Origin: Limosilactobacillus urinaemulieris
GTDB taxonomy: Bacteria > Bacillota > Bacilli > Lactobacillales > Lactobacillaceae
Assembly (NCBI RefSeq): GCF_014838745.1
Contig: NZ_JABUXR010000006.1
Coordinates: 1 to 64,000, forward strand
Direction of reading: 5' to 3'
Length of the DNA: 64,000 nt
Shown here: positions 37,252-47,619 of the stretch, in pieces
Layout of the letters: the number at the start of each line of letters is the position of its first letter
Numbering within the stretch: position 1 is the first letter of the stretch
Notes under the pieces: generated by a model
The model's input: the letters and a program-made list of their open reading frames with translations, nothing else
Told to the model about the DNA's origin: nothing
Databases searched by the model: none
Program-made: the position numbers and the translations under genes

Positions 37252-38746
37252 GTTTCATTCTCCCTTCAAAGTAAAGTAGAATTCTGGAAAGTGTAAACGT
37301 TAAGATGAAGTAAATCATCATAGTAATGAATAGTGGGAGAACTCCTTTGTAGGTTGCTGACTGAACTAATTGTGTTTGGAACATTAATTCAGTTACACCA
37401 ATAACGGAAACTAGTGAACTATCCTTTAACAAGGTAATTAATTCATTTCCTAAAGCAGGCCAAATATTCTTAAGCGCTTGCGGCATGATTACATAACGGA
37501 AAGCCTTGTTTTTATCCATTCCTAAGCTCCGAGCTGCTTCAGTTTGACCAAGTGGAATTGACTGAATTCCAGAACGAATGATTTCAGCAACGTAGGCTCC
37601 AGAATTTAACGAAACGGCAATGATCCCGGCAAGCAAGGCGGGGAGGGATTGGATAATTGCACCAATACCAAAGTAAACAAACATGATTTGAACCATCATT
37701 GGTGTTCCCCGGAGGAATTCAATATAGCAAACCGCAATTGTATGCAGAAGCTTGTTCTTTGAAAGACGCATGAGAGCGAAGAGGGTTCCTAAAATGAAGC
37801 CGAAGAATACTGAGACGATAGTAATAATTAGTGTGTATTCGAGCCCCTTTGCAAAGTAACGCCAGTAACTAAGAACAGTATTTTGCTTTTTGTAGCTCTT
37901 CATATATTGGGCTGACTCTGGAATCCATTTCTTATTAATTAAGTCTTCGTCGTTGACTTTTTTGATCGTTTGGTTAGCGGCATTTACGAGGGAGGTGTCA
38001 CCCTTTGGAAAGGCGAGGGCGATTCCGCCAGCAGTAACCGGTAACTTTGAGTTAAAAGCGTAGAGGTTAGAATTATTAGATGCGTATGCCTTTGCAGTCG
38101 CCGCATCCATTAAAATACCGTCATATTTATGGGACTGTAAACCAATTACCAATGAAGAAAGCTTTGCTAATCCTTTACCATTAGCCTGTGGCATGTCCTT
38201 AGAAATCATTGTTGATTGTAAGGTCCCGTTTTGGGCACCAACAGTCTTACCATTAAAACTTTTGGCATTAACCAGCTTATCCTTGTCACTCTTATTGATT
38301 AGGAAGTAGCTGTCACCGGTATAGTAGACATCAGAAAAGTCAACACTCTTTTTCCGCTCATTGGTGATGTTCATTGCCCCAGCAATGCAGTCAATTTTTC
38401 CGGTTTCTAGAGCAACTAAAAGTGAATCAAAGTCCATATTTTTAATTACTAGTTTAACCCCAATATCTTTAGCAAATTGCTTCATGAGCGATACTTCAAA
38501 GCCAACATACTTTGTTTTGCCATGTTCCTTGGTCGTAAATTCATATGGCGGATAATCGGCACTTGTCCCGACAACGAGTGTTCCTTTTTGTTTAATCTTT
38601 TGCAGTGAATCATTTTCAGCTACCTGTGAAGTATTCGTAGCTGAACTTGAACTGCCGCTTTCATCGGCGGCTAATGCTGATACTGGTGCGCACAGTATTG
38701 GGAACGCGATGATTATTAGCATTAACCAATGTTTGAAACATTTCAT
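37241..38746 (-). CDS. glnP: Fused substrate-binding protein and permease of a glutamine-type ABC importer
   Basis: A 501-residue fusion typical of lactic acid bacteria. A signal sequence (about 1-28, LCAPVSALA) leads into an extracellular SBP_bac_3 domain (about 45-280, [17 protein letters not shown]). This is joined to a HisMQ permease with about five spans and the EAA loop ([27 protein letters not shown]). Glutamine, glutamate or asparagine is the likely substrate; GlnPQ of Lactococcus has two binding domains, this one has one. The start is ATG 38746 behind AAGGAG. Confidence 0.9.
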   Translation of the reverse strand: MKCFKHWLMLIIIAFPILCAPVSALAADESGSSSSATNTSQVAENDSLQKIKQKGTLVVGTSADYPPYEFTTKEHGKTKYVGFEVSLMKQFAKDIGVKLVIKNMDFDSLLVALETGKIDCIAGAMNITNERKKSVDFSDVYYTGDSYFLINKSDKDKLVNAKSFNGKTVGAQNGTLQSTMISKDMPQANGKGLAKLSSLVIGLQSHKYDGILMDAATAKAYASNNSNLYAFNSKLPVTAGGIALAFPKGDTSLVNAANQTIKKVNDEDLINKKWIPESAQYMKSYKKQNTVLSYWRYFAKGLEYTLIITIVSVFFGFILGTLFALMRLSKNKLLHTIAVCYIEFLRGTPMMVQIMFVYFGIGAIIQSLPALLAGIIAVSLNSGAYVAEIIRSGIQSIPLGQTEAARSLGMDKNKAFRYVIMPQALKNIWPALGNELITLLKDSSLVSVIGVTELMFQTQLVQSATYKGVLPLFITMMIYFILTFTLSRILLYFEGRMKHVH

Positions 38747-38956
38747 AATCAATAACTCCTTCAATTTCTTAAAATAAATACATTGGTATGTAATATACGA
38801 CGATATGATTAAATATGCAATGGTTATTTAAAAAATAGCGTATTTTATTCAATAATTTCGAATAATTCAAATAAAAATGAATAAAGTCGCCTTCAATGCA
38901 GAGATCAGATTAATATTATAGTAAGAAAATTTATCCTAAATATTTAGGAAGTAATA

Positions 38957-38985
38957 TTGACACCCAGAATCTAATTGGTTACAAT
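38957..38985 (+). promoter_or_regulatory. rpsU promoter
   Basis: A perfect TTGACA (38957-38962), a 17-nt spacer and TACAAT (38980-38985). The remaining AT-rich space between the glnP start (38746) and this promoter contains nothing else I can name. Confidence 0.8.
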
Positions 38986-39057
38986 TGCTTTTGTAGTGAA
39001 AGAACGGGGTTATACCGTTCTAATACGTAACTTTAAGCTCGGAGGGAGGGAATCAAC

Positions 39058-39246
39058 ATGTCAAAAACAGTCGTTCGTAAGAATGAATCTTTGGATGACG
39101 CTCTTCGACGCTTTAAACGTACAGTTTCACGCAACGGAACTTTGCAAGAATACCGTAAACGTGAATTTTACGAAAAGCCAAGTGTAAAACGTAAGTTGAA
39201 ATCTGAAGCGGCACGGAAGCGTAAGAACAAGCGCCGTCGTTATTAA
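39058..39246 (+). CDS. rpsU: 30S ribosomal protein S21
   Basis: A 62-residue, highly basic ribosomal protein starting [21 protein letters not shown] and ending [10 protein letters not shown], which matches bS21. GGAGGGAGG precedes the ATG. yqeY follows after a terminator-like hairpin, the common Firmicute arrangement. Confidence 0.97.
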   Translation: MSKTVVRKNESLDDALRRFKRTVSRNGTLQEYRKREFYEKPSVKRKLKSEAARKRKNKRRRY

Positions 39247-39250
39247 TTTT

Positions 39251-39290
39251 TTAACTCCTACCTCTCCATGTCAGGTGGGAGTTTTTTCAT
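39251..39290 (+). terminator. Terminator after rpsU
   Basis: AACTCCTACCT pairs with AGGTGGGAGTT (one wobble), followed by TTTTT. Confidence 0.8.
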
Positions 39291-39321
39291 TTTAATTTTA
39301 GTCAAAGGAGCGAGCAGGATA

Positions 39322-39768
39322 ATGAGTTTATTAAATGATCTAACTGCAGATATGGTTTCTGCTATGAAAAATCGTGATAAGGAAACATTGGTAACGGTCC
39401 GGATGTTGAAGGCTGCTGTTCAAAATGAACAGATTGAGCAAGGCCATGATTTAACTCCAGATGAAGAAGTTGCGGTAATGGCTCGTGAATATAAACAACG
39501 AAAAGAATCACTTGAGGAATTTGAACAAGCAGGGCGTCAAGATCTGGTTGACAAAACAAAGGCGGAAATGAAAGTTGTCGAAAAATATATGCCACAACAA
39601 CTTTCTGCTGCTGATGTTAAGAAGATTGTTGATGAAACAATTAAGGCGGTTAATGCTTCTAGCATGAAGGATTTTGGTAAGGTTATGGGTGCTGTGATGC
39701 CTAAAGTTAAGGGACAAGCTGATGGTAAATTAGTTAACCAAACCGTTAAGGAAGAATTGAATAAGTAG
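39322..39768 (+). CDS. yqeY: GatB/YqeY domain protein
   Basis: A 148-residue helical protein with the YqeY signature (LLNDLTADMVSAMKNRDKETL..VRMLKAAVQNEQI) and the C-terminal tRNA-binding-like domain (MKDFGKVMGAVMPKVKGQADGKLVNQ). It is related to the tail of the amidotransferase subunit GatB. The exact role is unknown; linkage with rpsU is conserved. The start is ATG 39322. Confidence 0.92.
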   Translation: MSLLNDLTADMVSAMKNRDKETLVTVRMLKAAVQNEQIEQGHDLTPDEEVAVMAREYKQRKESLEEFEQAGRQDLVDKTKAEMKVVEKYMPQQLSAADVKKIVDETIKAVNASSMKDFGKVMGAVMPKVKGQADGKLVNQTVKEELNK

Positions 39769-39789
39769 CTTTATATTGGGATAAGAATT

Positions 39790-40767
39790 ATGTGTACATC
39801 GATTATTTATACAGCTGGTGACAGCTATTTCGGTCGGAATCTTGATTTGGAAGTTTCTTTTGGCCAGGAAGTAGTTGTGACACCACGAAATTATCCATTT
39901 AAATTCCGCAAAGGACCATCGCTAGATCAGCACTATGCAATTACCGGGATGGCATTGGTTGAGGATGGTTATCCATTGTATTTTGATGGAGCAAATGAAA
40001 AAGGATTGGGAATGGCTGGTTTAAATTTTGACGGACCTTGCCATTATTTTCCGGAAGATCCAGCAAAGAATAACGTAACACCATTCGAATTTATCCCTTA
40101 TATTTTAGGTCAATGTAAAACCGTTGTTGAGGCACGTAAACTACTTAGTAATTTGAACTTGGTTAAGATTGATTTCTCCGCAAAGCTCCACTTGTCACCG
40201 CTTCACTGGCTTATTGCCGATAAGTCCGGTGAGGCAATTGCGGTTGAGTCAACAACAGAGGGGTTAAAAGTTTACGATAATCCTGTCGGTGTTTTGACTA
40301 ATAATCCTGAATTTCCTAAACAACTATTAAACTTGAGCAACTATCAAAGTGTTTCGCCGGATTATCCAAAGAACACTTTGATTCCTGAAGTTAAGCTCAA
40401 TACGTATAGCCGTGGATTTGGTTCTCACTTTTTACCGGGTGGGATGGATTCAGGAAGTCGCTTTGTTAAAGAAGTCTTCACCAAAGCGCATGCTCCTAAG
40501 GGAAAATCAGAAATAGAAAATATTACTAATTATTTTCATAATCTGCATGCGGTTGAACAACAAAAGAGGCTCGATCAAGTAGCTCCTGGACAATTTGAAT
40601 ATACAATTTATTCTGACGGTATTAATCTAACTACAGGAACCTTTTACTATTCAACATATGGTAATAAACAAATTAATGCGGTCAAATTGGAAAAGGATCG
40701 GTTAGATCAAACTGAGTTAATGGAATACCCACTTCAGAATGAACAAGTGATTAATTTCCAAAATTAA
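39790..40767 (+). CDS. bsh: Bile salt hydrolase (choloylglycine hydrolase family)
   Basis: An Ntn-hydrolase of 325 residues that deconjugates glycine- or taurine-bound bile acids. The catalytic Cys2 is exposed after Met removal (MCTSIIYT). Arg16 and Asp19 lie in FGRNLDLE, and the conserved Asn occurs in GVLTNNPEF. A later Arg in GGMDSGSRFVKE completes the usual active-site set. Several positions favour bile salt hydrolase over penicillin V acylase, but the family overlaps. There is no signal peptide, so it is cytosolic. The ribosome binding site is weak, 21 bp after yqeY. It suggests adaptation to the gut. Confidence 0.85.
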   Translation: MCTSIIYTAGDSYFGRNLDLEVSFGQEVVVTPRNYPFKFRKGPSLDQHYAITGMALVEDGYPLYFDGANEKGLGMAGLNFDGPCHYFPEDPAKNNVTPFEFIPYILGQCKTVVEARKLLSNLNLVKIDFSAKLHLSPLHWLIADKSGEAIAVESTTEGLKVYDNPVGVLTNNPEFPKQLLNLSNYQSVSPDYPKNTLIPEVKLNTYSRGFGSHFLPGGMDSGSRFVKEVFTKAHAPKGKSEIENITNYFHNLHAVEQQKRLDQVAPGQFEYTIYSDGINLTTGTFYYSTYGNKQINAVKLEKDRLDQTELMEYPLQNEQVINFQN

Positions 40768-40780
40768 ATAATTAAGCAGA

Positions 40781-40838
40781 ATTCCCTTCATTTAGGTTAG
40801 CAATTAGGTTCAGCTAGCTAAAATGAAGGGGATTTTTT
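40781..40838 (+). terminator. Terminator after bsh
   Basis: TCCCTTCATTTAG pairs with TAAAATGAAGGGGA with small mismatches, followed by TTTTTT. Confidence 0.8.
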
Positions 40839-40872
40839 ATTCACTAAAATATACATAATAAATTATTATTTT

Positions 40873-40886
40873 TGAATAAAAATTGC
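40873..40886 (+). promoter_or_regulatory. ARG-box-like site
   Basis: TGAATAAAAATTGC matches the ArgR half-palindrome core (TGAATnnnnATTCA) in 12 of 14 positions, just upstream of the argG promoter. Confidence 0.4.
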
Positions 40887-40903
40887 TAATAAGTGATTTT
40901 TAC

Positions 40904-40932
40904 TTGCTTTAAATTAATATCGAGTGTATATT
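40904..40932 (+). promoter_or_regulatory. argG promoter
   Basis: TTGCTT (40904-40909), 17-nt spacer, TATATT (40927-40932); the ARG-box-like site lies immediately upstream. Confidence 0.6.
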
Positions 40933-40968
40933 TATTATCAATTTCTAAAATGGATGGAGGATATACAG

Positions 40969-42219
40969 ATGACAAAAGAAAAAATTGTATTAGCTTATTC
41001 CGGTGGTTTAGACACTTCGGTTGCAATTGCGTGGTTAAAAAACAAGGGATATGACGTAATTGCATGTTGTATTGATGTTGGTGAAGGAAAAGATCTTGAA
41101 GCAATTAAAGAAAAGGGGAAGCAAGTTGGTGCATGGAAGTCAGTAGTAATTGATGCTAAACATGACTTCGCTGAACAATTTGTTTTGCCAGCGCTTCAAG
41201 CACACGCAATGTATGAGCAAAAGTACCCACTTGTTTCTGCACTATCCCGTCCATTAATCGTTCAAAAACTGGTGGCTGTTGCCCATGAATATGGCGCCAC
41301 CGCAATTGCTCATGGTTGTACTGGTAACGGGAACGATCAAGTTCGTTTTGAAGCCGGTATTCATGCTCTTGCTCCAGAAATGAAAATCGAGGACCCAATT
41401 CGTGATTGGCATTGGTCACGGGAAGAGGAGATCCAATACGCCAAGGATAATAATATTCCGGTTCCAATTACTAAGGCTAGCCCATATTCAATTGATGAAA
41501 ATCTCTGGGGTCGGGCAAATGAATGTGGAATTCTTGAAGATCCATGGGCTGCTGCACCAGCTGATGCGTACGACCGAACAGTAGCGATTGAGGATGCTCC
41601 TGATACCCCGACAACAATCGAGATTAGTTTTGAAGAAGGAGTTCCAACAGCTATTGATGGTGAGAAGTTGCCGCTTGATGAATTGATTATGAAATTAGAT
41701 CACCTTGCTGGTAGTCATGGAATTGGTCGAATTGATCACGTTGAAAACCGGTTGGTCGGGATTAAGTCACGGGAAATCTATGAATGTCCGGCAGCAACTG
41801 TATTACTGGCCGCTCATAAAGATTTGGAAGACCTAACCTTAGAGCGTGAACTAGCCCACTTCAAGCCAATTGTTGAACAAAAAATGAGTGAGATTATTTA
41901 TAACGGCCTTTGGTACTCACCGTTAATGAAGTCGCTAGTTGCTTTTATTGACCAGGCACAAGCAGTTGTCAATGGTGTTGTTCGGGTAAAGCTATTTAAG
42001 GGGAACGTAATTTGTGAAGGACGGAAGTCACCTAACTCGCTTTATGATAAGAATCTAGCTACATATACTTCAGCAGATGAATTCGACCAAGAAGCAGCTA
42101 CTGGGTTTATCAAGCTATGGGAACTTCCCGATAAGGTCTATGCCCAAGTTCAGCAAAAAGCATTGGCAACAAAGCAAGATCAAATTGATAATAAAGGTGT
42201 GACTGCTGATGTCAATTAA
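40969..42219 (+). CDS. argG: Argininosuccinate synthase
   Basis: Joins citrulline and aspartate with ATP. The 416-residue product has the PP-loop [15 protein letters not shown] near the N-terminus, then [14 protein letters not shown] and the substrate region [17 protein letters not shown]. The ATG at 40969 follows GGAGG. It overlaps argH by 11 bp and probably responds to ArgR. No earlier arginine biosynthesis genes are nearby, so citrulline may be the feedstock. Confidence 0.96.
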   Translation: MTKEKIVLAYSGGLDTSVAIAWLKNKGYDVIACCIDVGEGKDLEAIKEKGKQVGAWKSVVIDAKHDFAEQFVLPALQAHAMYEQKYPLVSALSRPLIVQKLVAVAHEYGATAIAHGCTGNGNDQVRFEAGIHALAPEMKIEDPIRDWHWSREEEIQYAKDNNIPVPITKASPYSIDENLWGRANECGILEDPWAAAPADAYDRTVAIEDAPDTPTTIEISFEEGVPTAIDGEKLPLDELIMKLDHLAGSHGIGRIDHVENRLVGIKSREIYECPAATVLLAAHKDLEDLTLERELAHFKPIVEQKMSEIIYNGLWYSPLMKSLVAFIDQAQAVVNGVVRVKLFKGNVICEGRKSPNSLYDKNLATYTSADEFDQEAATGFIKLWELPDKVYAQVQQKALATKQDQIDNKGVTADVN

Positions 42220-43594
42220 GCGAATGTGGGGCGGCCGGTTTGAAGAAGCCGGTGATGACTTTATTAACAATTTTGGTGCGTCAATTGGATTTGATCAGGA
42301 GATGGCCGAGGAAGATATTCATGGTTCACTGGCTCATGTAAAGATGTTAAAAGCAACTAATATTCTCTCAGAAAATGACGCTGACCAAATTATTACTGGT
42401 TTAGAAAAACTTGAACAGAAGTTACACCAAGGTAAGCTAACGTTTTCAGTTGATAATGAAGATATCCATATGAATATTGAAGCATTACTAACTGAAGAGA
42501 TCGGTCCTGTAGCGGGGAAACTCCATACTGGGCGGAGCCGAAATGATCAAGTGGCAACAGATTTACATTTATACGTTAATGAACGCTTGCCGTTAGTTAT
42601 TCAGGCTTTACGCAGTTTGCAACGGGTTTTAGTTGCCAAGGCCGAAGAAAATGTGGAGACAATTATGCCCGGTTATACGCACATGCAACATGCCCAACCA
42701 ATTTCTTATGGACATTACTTGATGGCATATTTTCAAATGTTTCAGCGGGACATTGAACGGTTTGAATTTAATAAACAGCATACAAGTATTTCACCGCTAG
42801 GAGCTGCCGCTTTAGCAGGGACAACTTTTCCAATTGATCGTGAACTAAGCTCTCAATTATTAGGTTTTAACCAGCCATATGCTAATTCGTTAGATGCAGT
42901 TTCGGATCGTGACTTTGTCTTAGAATTCTTGAGTAATGCTAGTATTCTTATGATGCATCTGTCTCGCTTGTGTGAAGAGATTATTTATTGGTGCAGCTAT
43001 GAATTTAACTATATTGAGTTAGCGGATGAATATTCGACTGGGAGCTCAATTATGCCCCAAAAGAAGAACCCTGATATGGCTGAATTGATTCGGGGAAAGA
43101 GCGGTCGTGTTTATGATGATCTGGTTGGCCTTTTGACGACAATGAAGAGCTTGCCATTAGCGTACAATAAAGATATGCAAGAGGATAAGGAAGGCATTTT
43201 TGATGCCGTTAAAACAATTCTCCCTTCAACTAAAATTATGACTGGAATGGTAAAAACGTTACATGTCCATAAGGCACGGATGGAACATGCAACTCATAAT
43301 GATTTTTCTAACGCTACTGAGCTTGCTGACTACTTAGCAACTAAGGGCATTCCGTTCCGTCAGGCGCACGAAATTGTTGGGGAGTTAGTTCTTCAAGGAT
43401 TAAAGACGGGGACTAACCTCAGCGACATTCCGTTAAACAAATACCAGAAAATTAATTCAAAAATTCAGGAGGATGTTTATGAATGCCTGAAACCCAAAGT
43501 GGCTGTAAAACGTCGACAGTCGCTTGGAGGAACAAGCTTTACCCAAGTACATGAACAAATTAAGCAGGCTAAAGAACTTCTTGCTAATCATTAG
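42209..43594 (+). CDS. argH: Argininosuccinate lyase
   Basis: Splits argininosuccinate into arginine and fumarate. The 461-residue product carries the superfamily signature [15 protein letters not shown] (about residue 280), [12 protein letters not shown] and [16 protein letters not shown]. Its start lies within the end of argG, ensuring coupled translation. Confidence 0.96.
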   Translation: MSIKRMWGGRFEEAGDDFINNFGASIGFDQEMAEEDIHGSLAHVKMLKATNILSENDADQIITGLEKLEQKLHQGKLTFSVDNEDIHMNIEALLTEEIGPVAGKLHTGRSRNDQVATDLHLYVNERLPLVIQALRSLQRVLVAKAEENVETIMPGYTHMQHAQPISYGHYLMAYFQMFQRDIERFEFNKQHTSISPLGAAALAGTTFPIDRELSSQLLGFNQPYANSLDAVSDRDFVLEFLSNASILMMHLSRLCEEIIYWCSYEFNYIELADEYSTGSSIMPQKKNPDMAELIRGKSGRVYDDLVGLLTTMKSLPLAYNKDMQEDKEGIFDAVKTILPSTKIMTGMVKTLHVHKARMEHATHNDFSNATELADYLATKGIPFRQAHEIVGELVLQGLKTGTNLSDIPLNKYQKINSKIQEDVYECLKPKVAVKRRQSLGGTSFTQVHEQIKQAKELLANH

Positions 43595-43620
43595 CCATTG
43601 TTTGCTTAAAGGAATAAAAT

Positions 43621-43668
43621 AGCCAAAGAATGATTTTAACGATGAGTCATCCTTTGGCTGTTTTTGTT
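43621..43668 (+). terminator. Terminator after argH
   Basis: AGCCAAAG and CTTTGGCT arms extended by TGA/TCA, followed by GTTTTTG. A TATAAT at 43673-43678 just beyond is the likely phoH -10. Confidence 0.85.
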
Positions 43669-43721
43669 ATGATATAATGTGCTAAGGATCTACTTATATT
43701 AACTAAGAGGAGCTATTTTAA

Positions 43722-44756
43722 TTGGTAGAAAATAACGAAGAAATTGAGCAAACATTTCAAATCAGTAGTCCAGAATCCGAGGTTGCTTTATTAGGGATTC
43801 AAGATAAATTCGTCTCCTTGTATGAACAAGGAATGAATGTTACCGTTAACCCCTTTGGCGACAATTTAAGGATCAAGGGATTACCTGAGGATGTTAAATT
43901 AACTGCAGATGTTTTCCATGCTTTACTGAATTTAAGCGAACAAGGGATTCACCTTCATAGTACGGATATTGTTAGTGCAATGAAGATGGCCCATCGAGGA
44001 ACGCTAGATTACTTTGCCGACCTTTATAGTGAAACAATTATTCGGGATCGTCGTGGGCGTTCCATTCGAGTGAAAAATTTTGGTCAACGCCAGTACGTTA
44101 ACGCTATTAAACACAACGATATTACTTTTGGGATTGGCCCAGCTGGTACCGGGAAAACTTACTTAGCCGTAGCAATGGCGGTGGCTGCACTTAAGCGTGG
44201 CGAAGTTGAACGGATCATTTTGACCCGGCCAGCGGTTGAAGCGGGCGAAAGTCTTGGCTTCCTCCCGGGGGACCTTCAGGAAAAGATCGATCCATACTTG
44301 CGGCCAATTTATGATGCACTGAATGATATTTTTGGCGCGGATCATACTCAACGCTTAATGGAACGGGGAGTAATTGAGATTGCAACGCTGGCTTATATGC
44401 GTGGCCGAACTTTAGATGGCGCTTTTGTTATTCTTGATGAAGCACAAAATACCACTAATGCACAAATGAAGATGTTCTTAACCCGACTGGGATTTGGTTC
44501 AAAAATGGTAGTCAATGGTGATATTTCCCAAATTGATTTACCACATGGCACCCGGAGCGGCTTGGTAAGCGCAAAACGAATTTTGAAGGACATTAAGTCA
44601 ATTAAATTTGTTCAATTTACGGCAGAAGACGTTGTTCGCCATCCCGTTGTCGCCCGGATTATCAATGCTTACGAAACCAATGCAACAAAACGGTTAATTA
44701 AGCGGGATGAGGAAACGGAAGCGGCAACGAAGAAGAAGGCCGAGGAAAAGGATTAA
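43722..44756 (+). CDS. phoH: PhoH family ATPase
   Basis: A 344-residue cytosolic ATPase with Walker A GPAGTGKTYLA (about residue 140), Walker B VILDEAQN and the PhoH-typical RPAVEAGESLGFLPGDL. The family is linked to RNA metabolism; the physical neighbour ybeY is a conserved partner. It starts with TTG after AGAGGAG. Confidence 0.94.
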   Translation: MVENNEEIEQTFQISSPESEVALLGIQDKFVSLYEQGMNVTVNPFGDNLRIKGLPEDVKLTADVFHALLNLSEQGIHLHSTDIVSAMKMAHRGTLDYFADLYSETIIRDRRGRSIRVKNFGQRQYVNAIKHNDITFGIGPAGTGKTYLAVAMAVAALKRGEVERIILTRPAVEAGESLGFLPGDLQEKIDPYLRPIYDALNDIFGADHTQRLMERGVIEIATLAYMRGRTLDGAFVILDEAQNTTNAQMKMFLTRLGFGSKMVVNGDISQIDLPHGTRSGLVSAKRILKDIKSIKFVQFTAEDVVRHPVVARIINAYETNATKRLIKRDEETEAATKKKAEEKD

Positions 44757-44759
44757 CTT

Positions 44760-45239
44760 ATGGAATTAGAAATATTTGATCATACTTCAGAAAAGGTTAG
44801 TACAGCCCATATTGAATTAATAAAAAAGCTACTTGATTTTGCGGGAAATAAATTAAAGTTAGCGGATGATACTGAAATTTCAGTAACCTTAGTCAATAAC
44901 CCTGAAATCCGGGAATTAAATTCTCAATATCGGCACGTTGACCGGGCAACTGATGTATTGAGTTTTGCTGCTGAGGAATCTGGTGATGAAACACCAATTA
45001 TTTTGGAACCTGAATTAGCAGCTGAATTACCGGTAAATCTTGGCGATATCTTTATTTCAATTGATAAGGTTGCCGAGCAAGCTAAGTTTCTCGGTCACTC
45101 GTTTGACCGAGAACTGGGTTTTCTTGTTGTCCATGGCTTCCTTCATTTAAATGGTTATGATCATGAACAGCCGGAGGACGAAAAGAAAATGTTTACATTA
45201 CAACGGGAGATATTGGATCAGTATGGTCTCGAAAGATAA
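44760..45239 (+). CDS. ybeY: Endoribonuclease YbeY
   Basis: Zinc-dependent RNase for 16S rRNA 3'-end maturation and ribosome quality control. The 159-residue protein carries the metal motif HGFLHLNGYDHE (about residues 125-136). It lies three bases after phoH and overlaps dgkA by 17 bp. Confidence 0.95.
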   Translation: MELEIFDHTSEKVSTAHIELIKKLLDFAGNKLKLADDTEISVTLVNNPEIRELNSQYRHVDRATDVLSFAAEESGDETPIILEPELAAELPVNLGDIFISIDKVAEQAKFLGHSFDRELGFLVVHGFLHLNGYDHEQPEDEKKMFTLQREILDQYGLER

Positions 45240-45621
45240 TCGGCAAACAGAGAAAAATCATCACTTGATTCAGGCAATGGGACACGCGATGGACGGTATT
45301 TTTGATGTGATTTCACAAGAGCGAAATATGCGTTATCACCTTGCAGCCGCGATCGTAGTTATTATTTTCGGCTTCCTGTTGCGGGTTGATCGGTTGGAAT
45401 GGTTGTGGCTTCTTCTTGCGATCCTAGTTGTCTTTTCGGCTGAATTTTTGAACACGGTTACTGAAGCTGTAACAGATTTACTTGGTGAGCATCACTACGA
45501 TGTTAATGTTAAGAAGGCGAAGGATGTCGCTGCAGGAGGCGTGTTAATTACTGCAGTATTTGCTGTTTTAGTGGGACTAATTATCTTTTTACCAAGGATA
45601 ATAAAGTTACTAGGTTATTAG
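45223..45621 (+). CDS. dgkA: Undecaprenol/diacylglycerol kinase
   Basis: A 132-residue membrane kinase with three spans and the DgkA signature [14 protein letters not shown]. The Firmicute enzymes phosphorylate undecaprenol, recycling the cell-wall lipid carrier. I placed the start at ATG 45223 ([11 protein letters not shown]), within the end of ybeY; a longer upstream frame would overlap ybeY extensively and lacks support. Confidence 0.92.
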   Translation: MVSKDNRQTEKNHHLIQAMGHAMDGIFDVISQERNMRYHLAAAIVVIIFGFLLRVDRLEWLWLLLAILVVFSAEFLNTVTEAVTDLLGEHHYDVNVKKAKDVAAGGVLITAVFAVLVGLIIFLPRIIKLLGY

Positions 45622-45637
45622 AAAGGAAGAAGAAAGA

Positions 45638-46543
45638 ATGGATAATCCAAATTATAAGTCCGGCTTTGTTGCTTTGATTGGACGACCGAATGTTGGTAAA
45701 TCAACGTTTTTGAATTATGTGGTTGGTCAAAAAGTTGCAATTATGAGTAATGTTGCCCAGACAACCCGGAATAAGATCCAGGGAATTTATACTACTGATG
45801 ACGCTCAAATAGTGTTCATTGATACTCCCGGAGTTCATAAACCACAAACAAAACTCGGTGACTTTATGGAAAAGTCCACTTTGTCAGCTCTTGATGAAGT
45901 AGATGCCGTATTGTATCTGGTTTCAGCTACTGAGGATCGTGGTCCAGGGGATGACTTTATTATTAACCGGTTGAAAAACGTTAAACAGCCAATTTTCTTG
46001 GTAATTAATAAGATTGATCAAATTAATCCAAATGACTTGCCAGAGATAACTGCGCAATATAAAGATGCGTTGCCATTTGCTGGAATTTACCCAATCTCAG
46101 CCCTTCAGGGAAATAATGTTAACCCACTAATTAATAAGCTAATTGAAACGCTTCCTAATGGTCCGCAATATTACCCTAGCGATCAAATTAGTGATCACCC
46201 CGAGCGGTTTGTAATTGCGGAAATGATTCGGGAAAAGGTCTTTGAATTAACTCGCCAGGAAGTTCCTCATTCAGTGGCAATTGACGTGACCTCTGTTAAA
46301 CGTGAAGATGATGAGCATGTTCACATCTCTGCCAATATTATTGTTGAACGCCCCGGACAAAAGGGGATTATTATTGGTAAAAAGGGACAAATGCTGAAGA
46401 AGATCGGTACCAAGGCCCGACAAGATATTGAACATCTTTTGGGTGATAAGGTTTTCCTTCAATTATGGGTAAAGGTTGTTCCAGATTGGCGAGATAAATC
46501 AGCAATGCTTAAAGACTATGGTTACCGTAATAAAGATTATTAA
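45638..46543 (+). CDS. era: GTPase Era
   Basis: Ribosome-assembly GTPase that binds the 16S rRNA 3' end. The 301-residue product shows [12 protein letters not shown], the T of TTRN, DTPGVHK and NKID, plus a C-terminal KH domain ([24 protein letters not shown]). Part of phoH-ybeY-dgkA-era-recO. Confidence 0.97.
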   Translation: MDNPNYKSGFVALIGRPNVGKSTFLNYVVGQKVAIMSNVAQTTRNKIQGIYTTDDAQIVFIDTPGVHKPQTKLGDFMEKSTLSALDEVDAVLYLVSATEDRGPGDDFIINRLKNVKQPIFLVINKIDQINPNDLPEITAQYKDALPFAGIYPISALQGNNVNPLINKLIETLPNGPQYYPSDQISDHPERFVIAEMIREKVFELTRQEVPHSVAIDVTSVKREDDEHVHISANIIVERPGQKGIIIGKKGQMLKKIGTKARQDIEHLLGDKVFLQLWVKVVPDWRDKSAMLKDYGYRNKDY

Positions 46544-46561
46544 TTGAAGGGATGAGCCCCA

Positions 46562-47332
46562 ATGAGTCGGATTACCACTGATTTTAGGGGAATAGTAATG
46601 TTTCGCCGTGATTACCGTGAGCGGGATCTCCTAGTAAAAATCTTAACTGATAAAATTGGCCCGGCAATGTTCTTTGTTAAGGGAGCCAAAAAGCGCGGTT
46701 TTCGGTTGGCTGCAGATATTTTGCCCTTTACTCATGGTGAATATATTGGTTCATTAACTGATAACGGCTTAAGTTTTATTAACACTGCAAGTGATACTAG
46801 TCAGTATCGCTCCATTGCCACTGATATTAGTAAAAATGCATATGCGACATACATATTAGCGTTAGTCGACAGTGCATTTCAGGACGGTCAGGGAATTGGC
46901 GGCTGGTTTAACCAGGTTGCTGCAGCTCTTGAACTAATTAACAGCGGCCTTGATGAACAAGTAATTGCAAATGTGATTGAAACACAATTACTTGTTCGCT
47001 TTGGGGTTGCCCCAACCTGGGATCATTGTGTTGTTTGTGGCCGTGATGATTTGCCGCTGGATTTTTCTGAGCAGTACGGTGGAATGCTTTGTCGAAATCA
47101 TTGGCATCTTGACGAGCGACGGTTACACCTCGATCAACGGATGGTTTATTATTTGCAACGGTTTTCAACCTTAAACCTTCAAAAACTCAATTCCATTAAG
47201 ATTAATCCCGCAACAAAACGACGGTTACAATTCGTGCTGGACTCGTTGTATGACAATGAAGTCGGCTTGAATTTAAAAAGTAAAAAATTTATTCGTCAAA
47301 TGGGGCAGTGGGAAGAGAAATTAAAAAAATAG
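46562..47332 (+). CDS. recO: DNA repair protein RecO
   Basis: Recombination mediator that helps load RecA on SSB-coated DNA. The 256-residue product has an N-terminal OB-fold (DFRGIVMFRRDYRERDLLVKILTD) and a zinc site (HCVVCGRDDLP...GGMLCRNH, about residues 155-180). It ends the era cluster; no clear terminator separates it from the Gly T-box promoter. Confidence 0.95.
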   Translation: MSRITTDFRGIVMFRRDYRERDLLVKILTDKIGPAMFFVKGAKKRGFRLAADILPFTHGEYIGSLTDNGLSFINTASDTSQYRSIATDISKNAYATYILALVDSAFQDGQGIGGWFNQVAAALELINSGLDEQVIANVIETQLLVRFGVAPTWDHCVVCGRDDLPLDFSEQYGGMLCRNHWHLDERRLHLDQRMVYYLQRFSTLNLQKLNSIKINPATKRRLQFVLDSLYDNEVGLNLKSKKFIRQMGQWEEKLKK

Positions 47333-47343
47333 TGATTTAGTAA

Positions 47344-47372
47344 TTGACATTTAGAAAATGTTTATCTATCAT
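47344..47372 (+). promoter_or_regulatory. glyQS promoter
   Basis: A perfect TTGACA (47344-47349), a 17-nt spacer and TATCAT (47367-47372). Confidence 0.75.
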
Positions 47373-47384
47373 AAGTCACGTATA

Positions 47385-47603
47385 AAAATATATTTACAGC
47401 AACGACAAAGAAAAAGCTAATGACGGTTAATGTGGAGCGACAGAGGGAGAGTGCAAGCCTTTGAGTTAGCCTATTAGTGGGGCACTTTAGCAGCTGTATT
47501 AACTGAGCTGTTTTGTAGTAATACAAAAAAGCAGGGTGGAACCGCGAAATTAATTCGTCCCTGTAGAAATTAGTCGCAGACTAGTTTCTACAGGGACTTT
47601 TTT
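47385..47603 (+). promoter_or_regulatory. T-box riboswitch of glyQS (Gly specifier)
   Basis: The T-box core AGGGTGGAACCGCG is at 47533-47546. A GGC triplet followed by A at 47481-47484 fits the Gly specifier. The terminator has perfect 13-bp arms (47557-47569 and 47585-47597) and six T. The leader is short, consistent with the compact glycine T-boxes that lack Stem II. Confidence 0.92.
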
Positions 47604-47619
47604 GAAAGGAAGAGTCGAT

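Noticed and set aside
41156-41467. 103-residue ORF opposite argG
   Set aside because: Antisense shadow of a well-conserved gene; low-complexity composition and no ribosome binding site.
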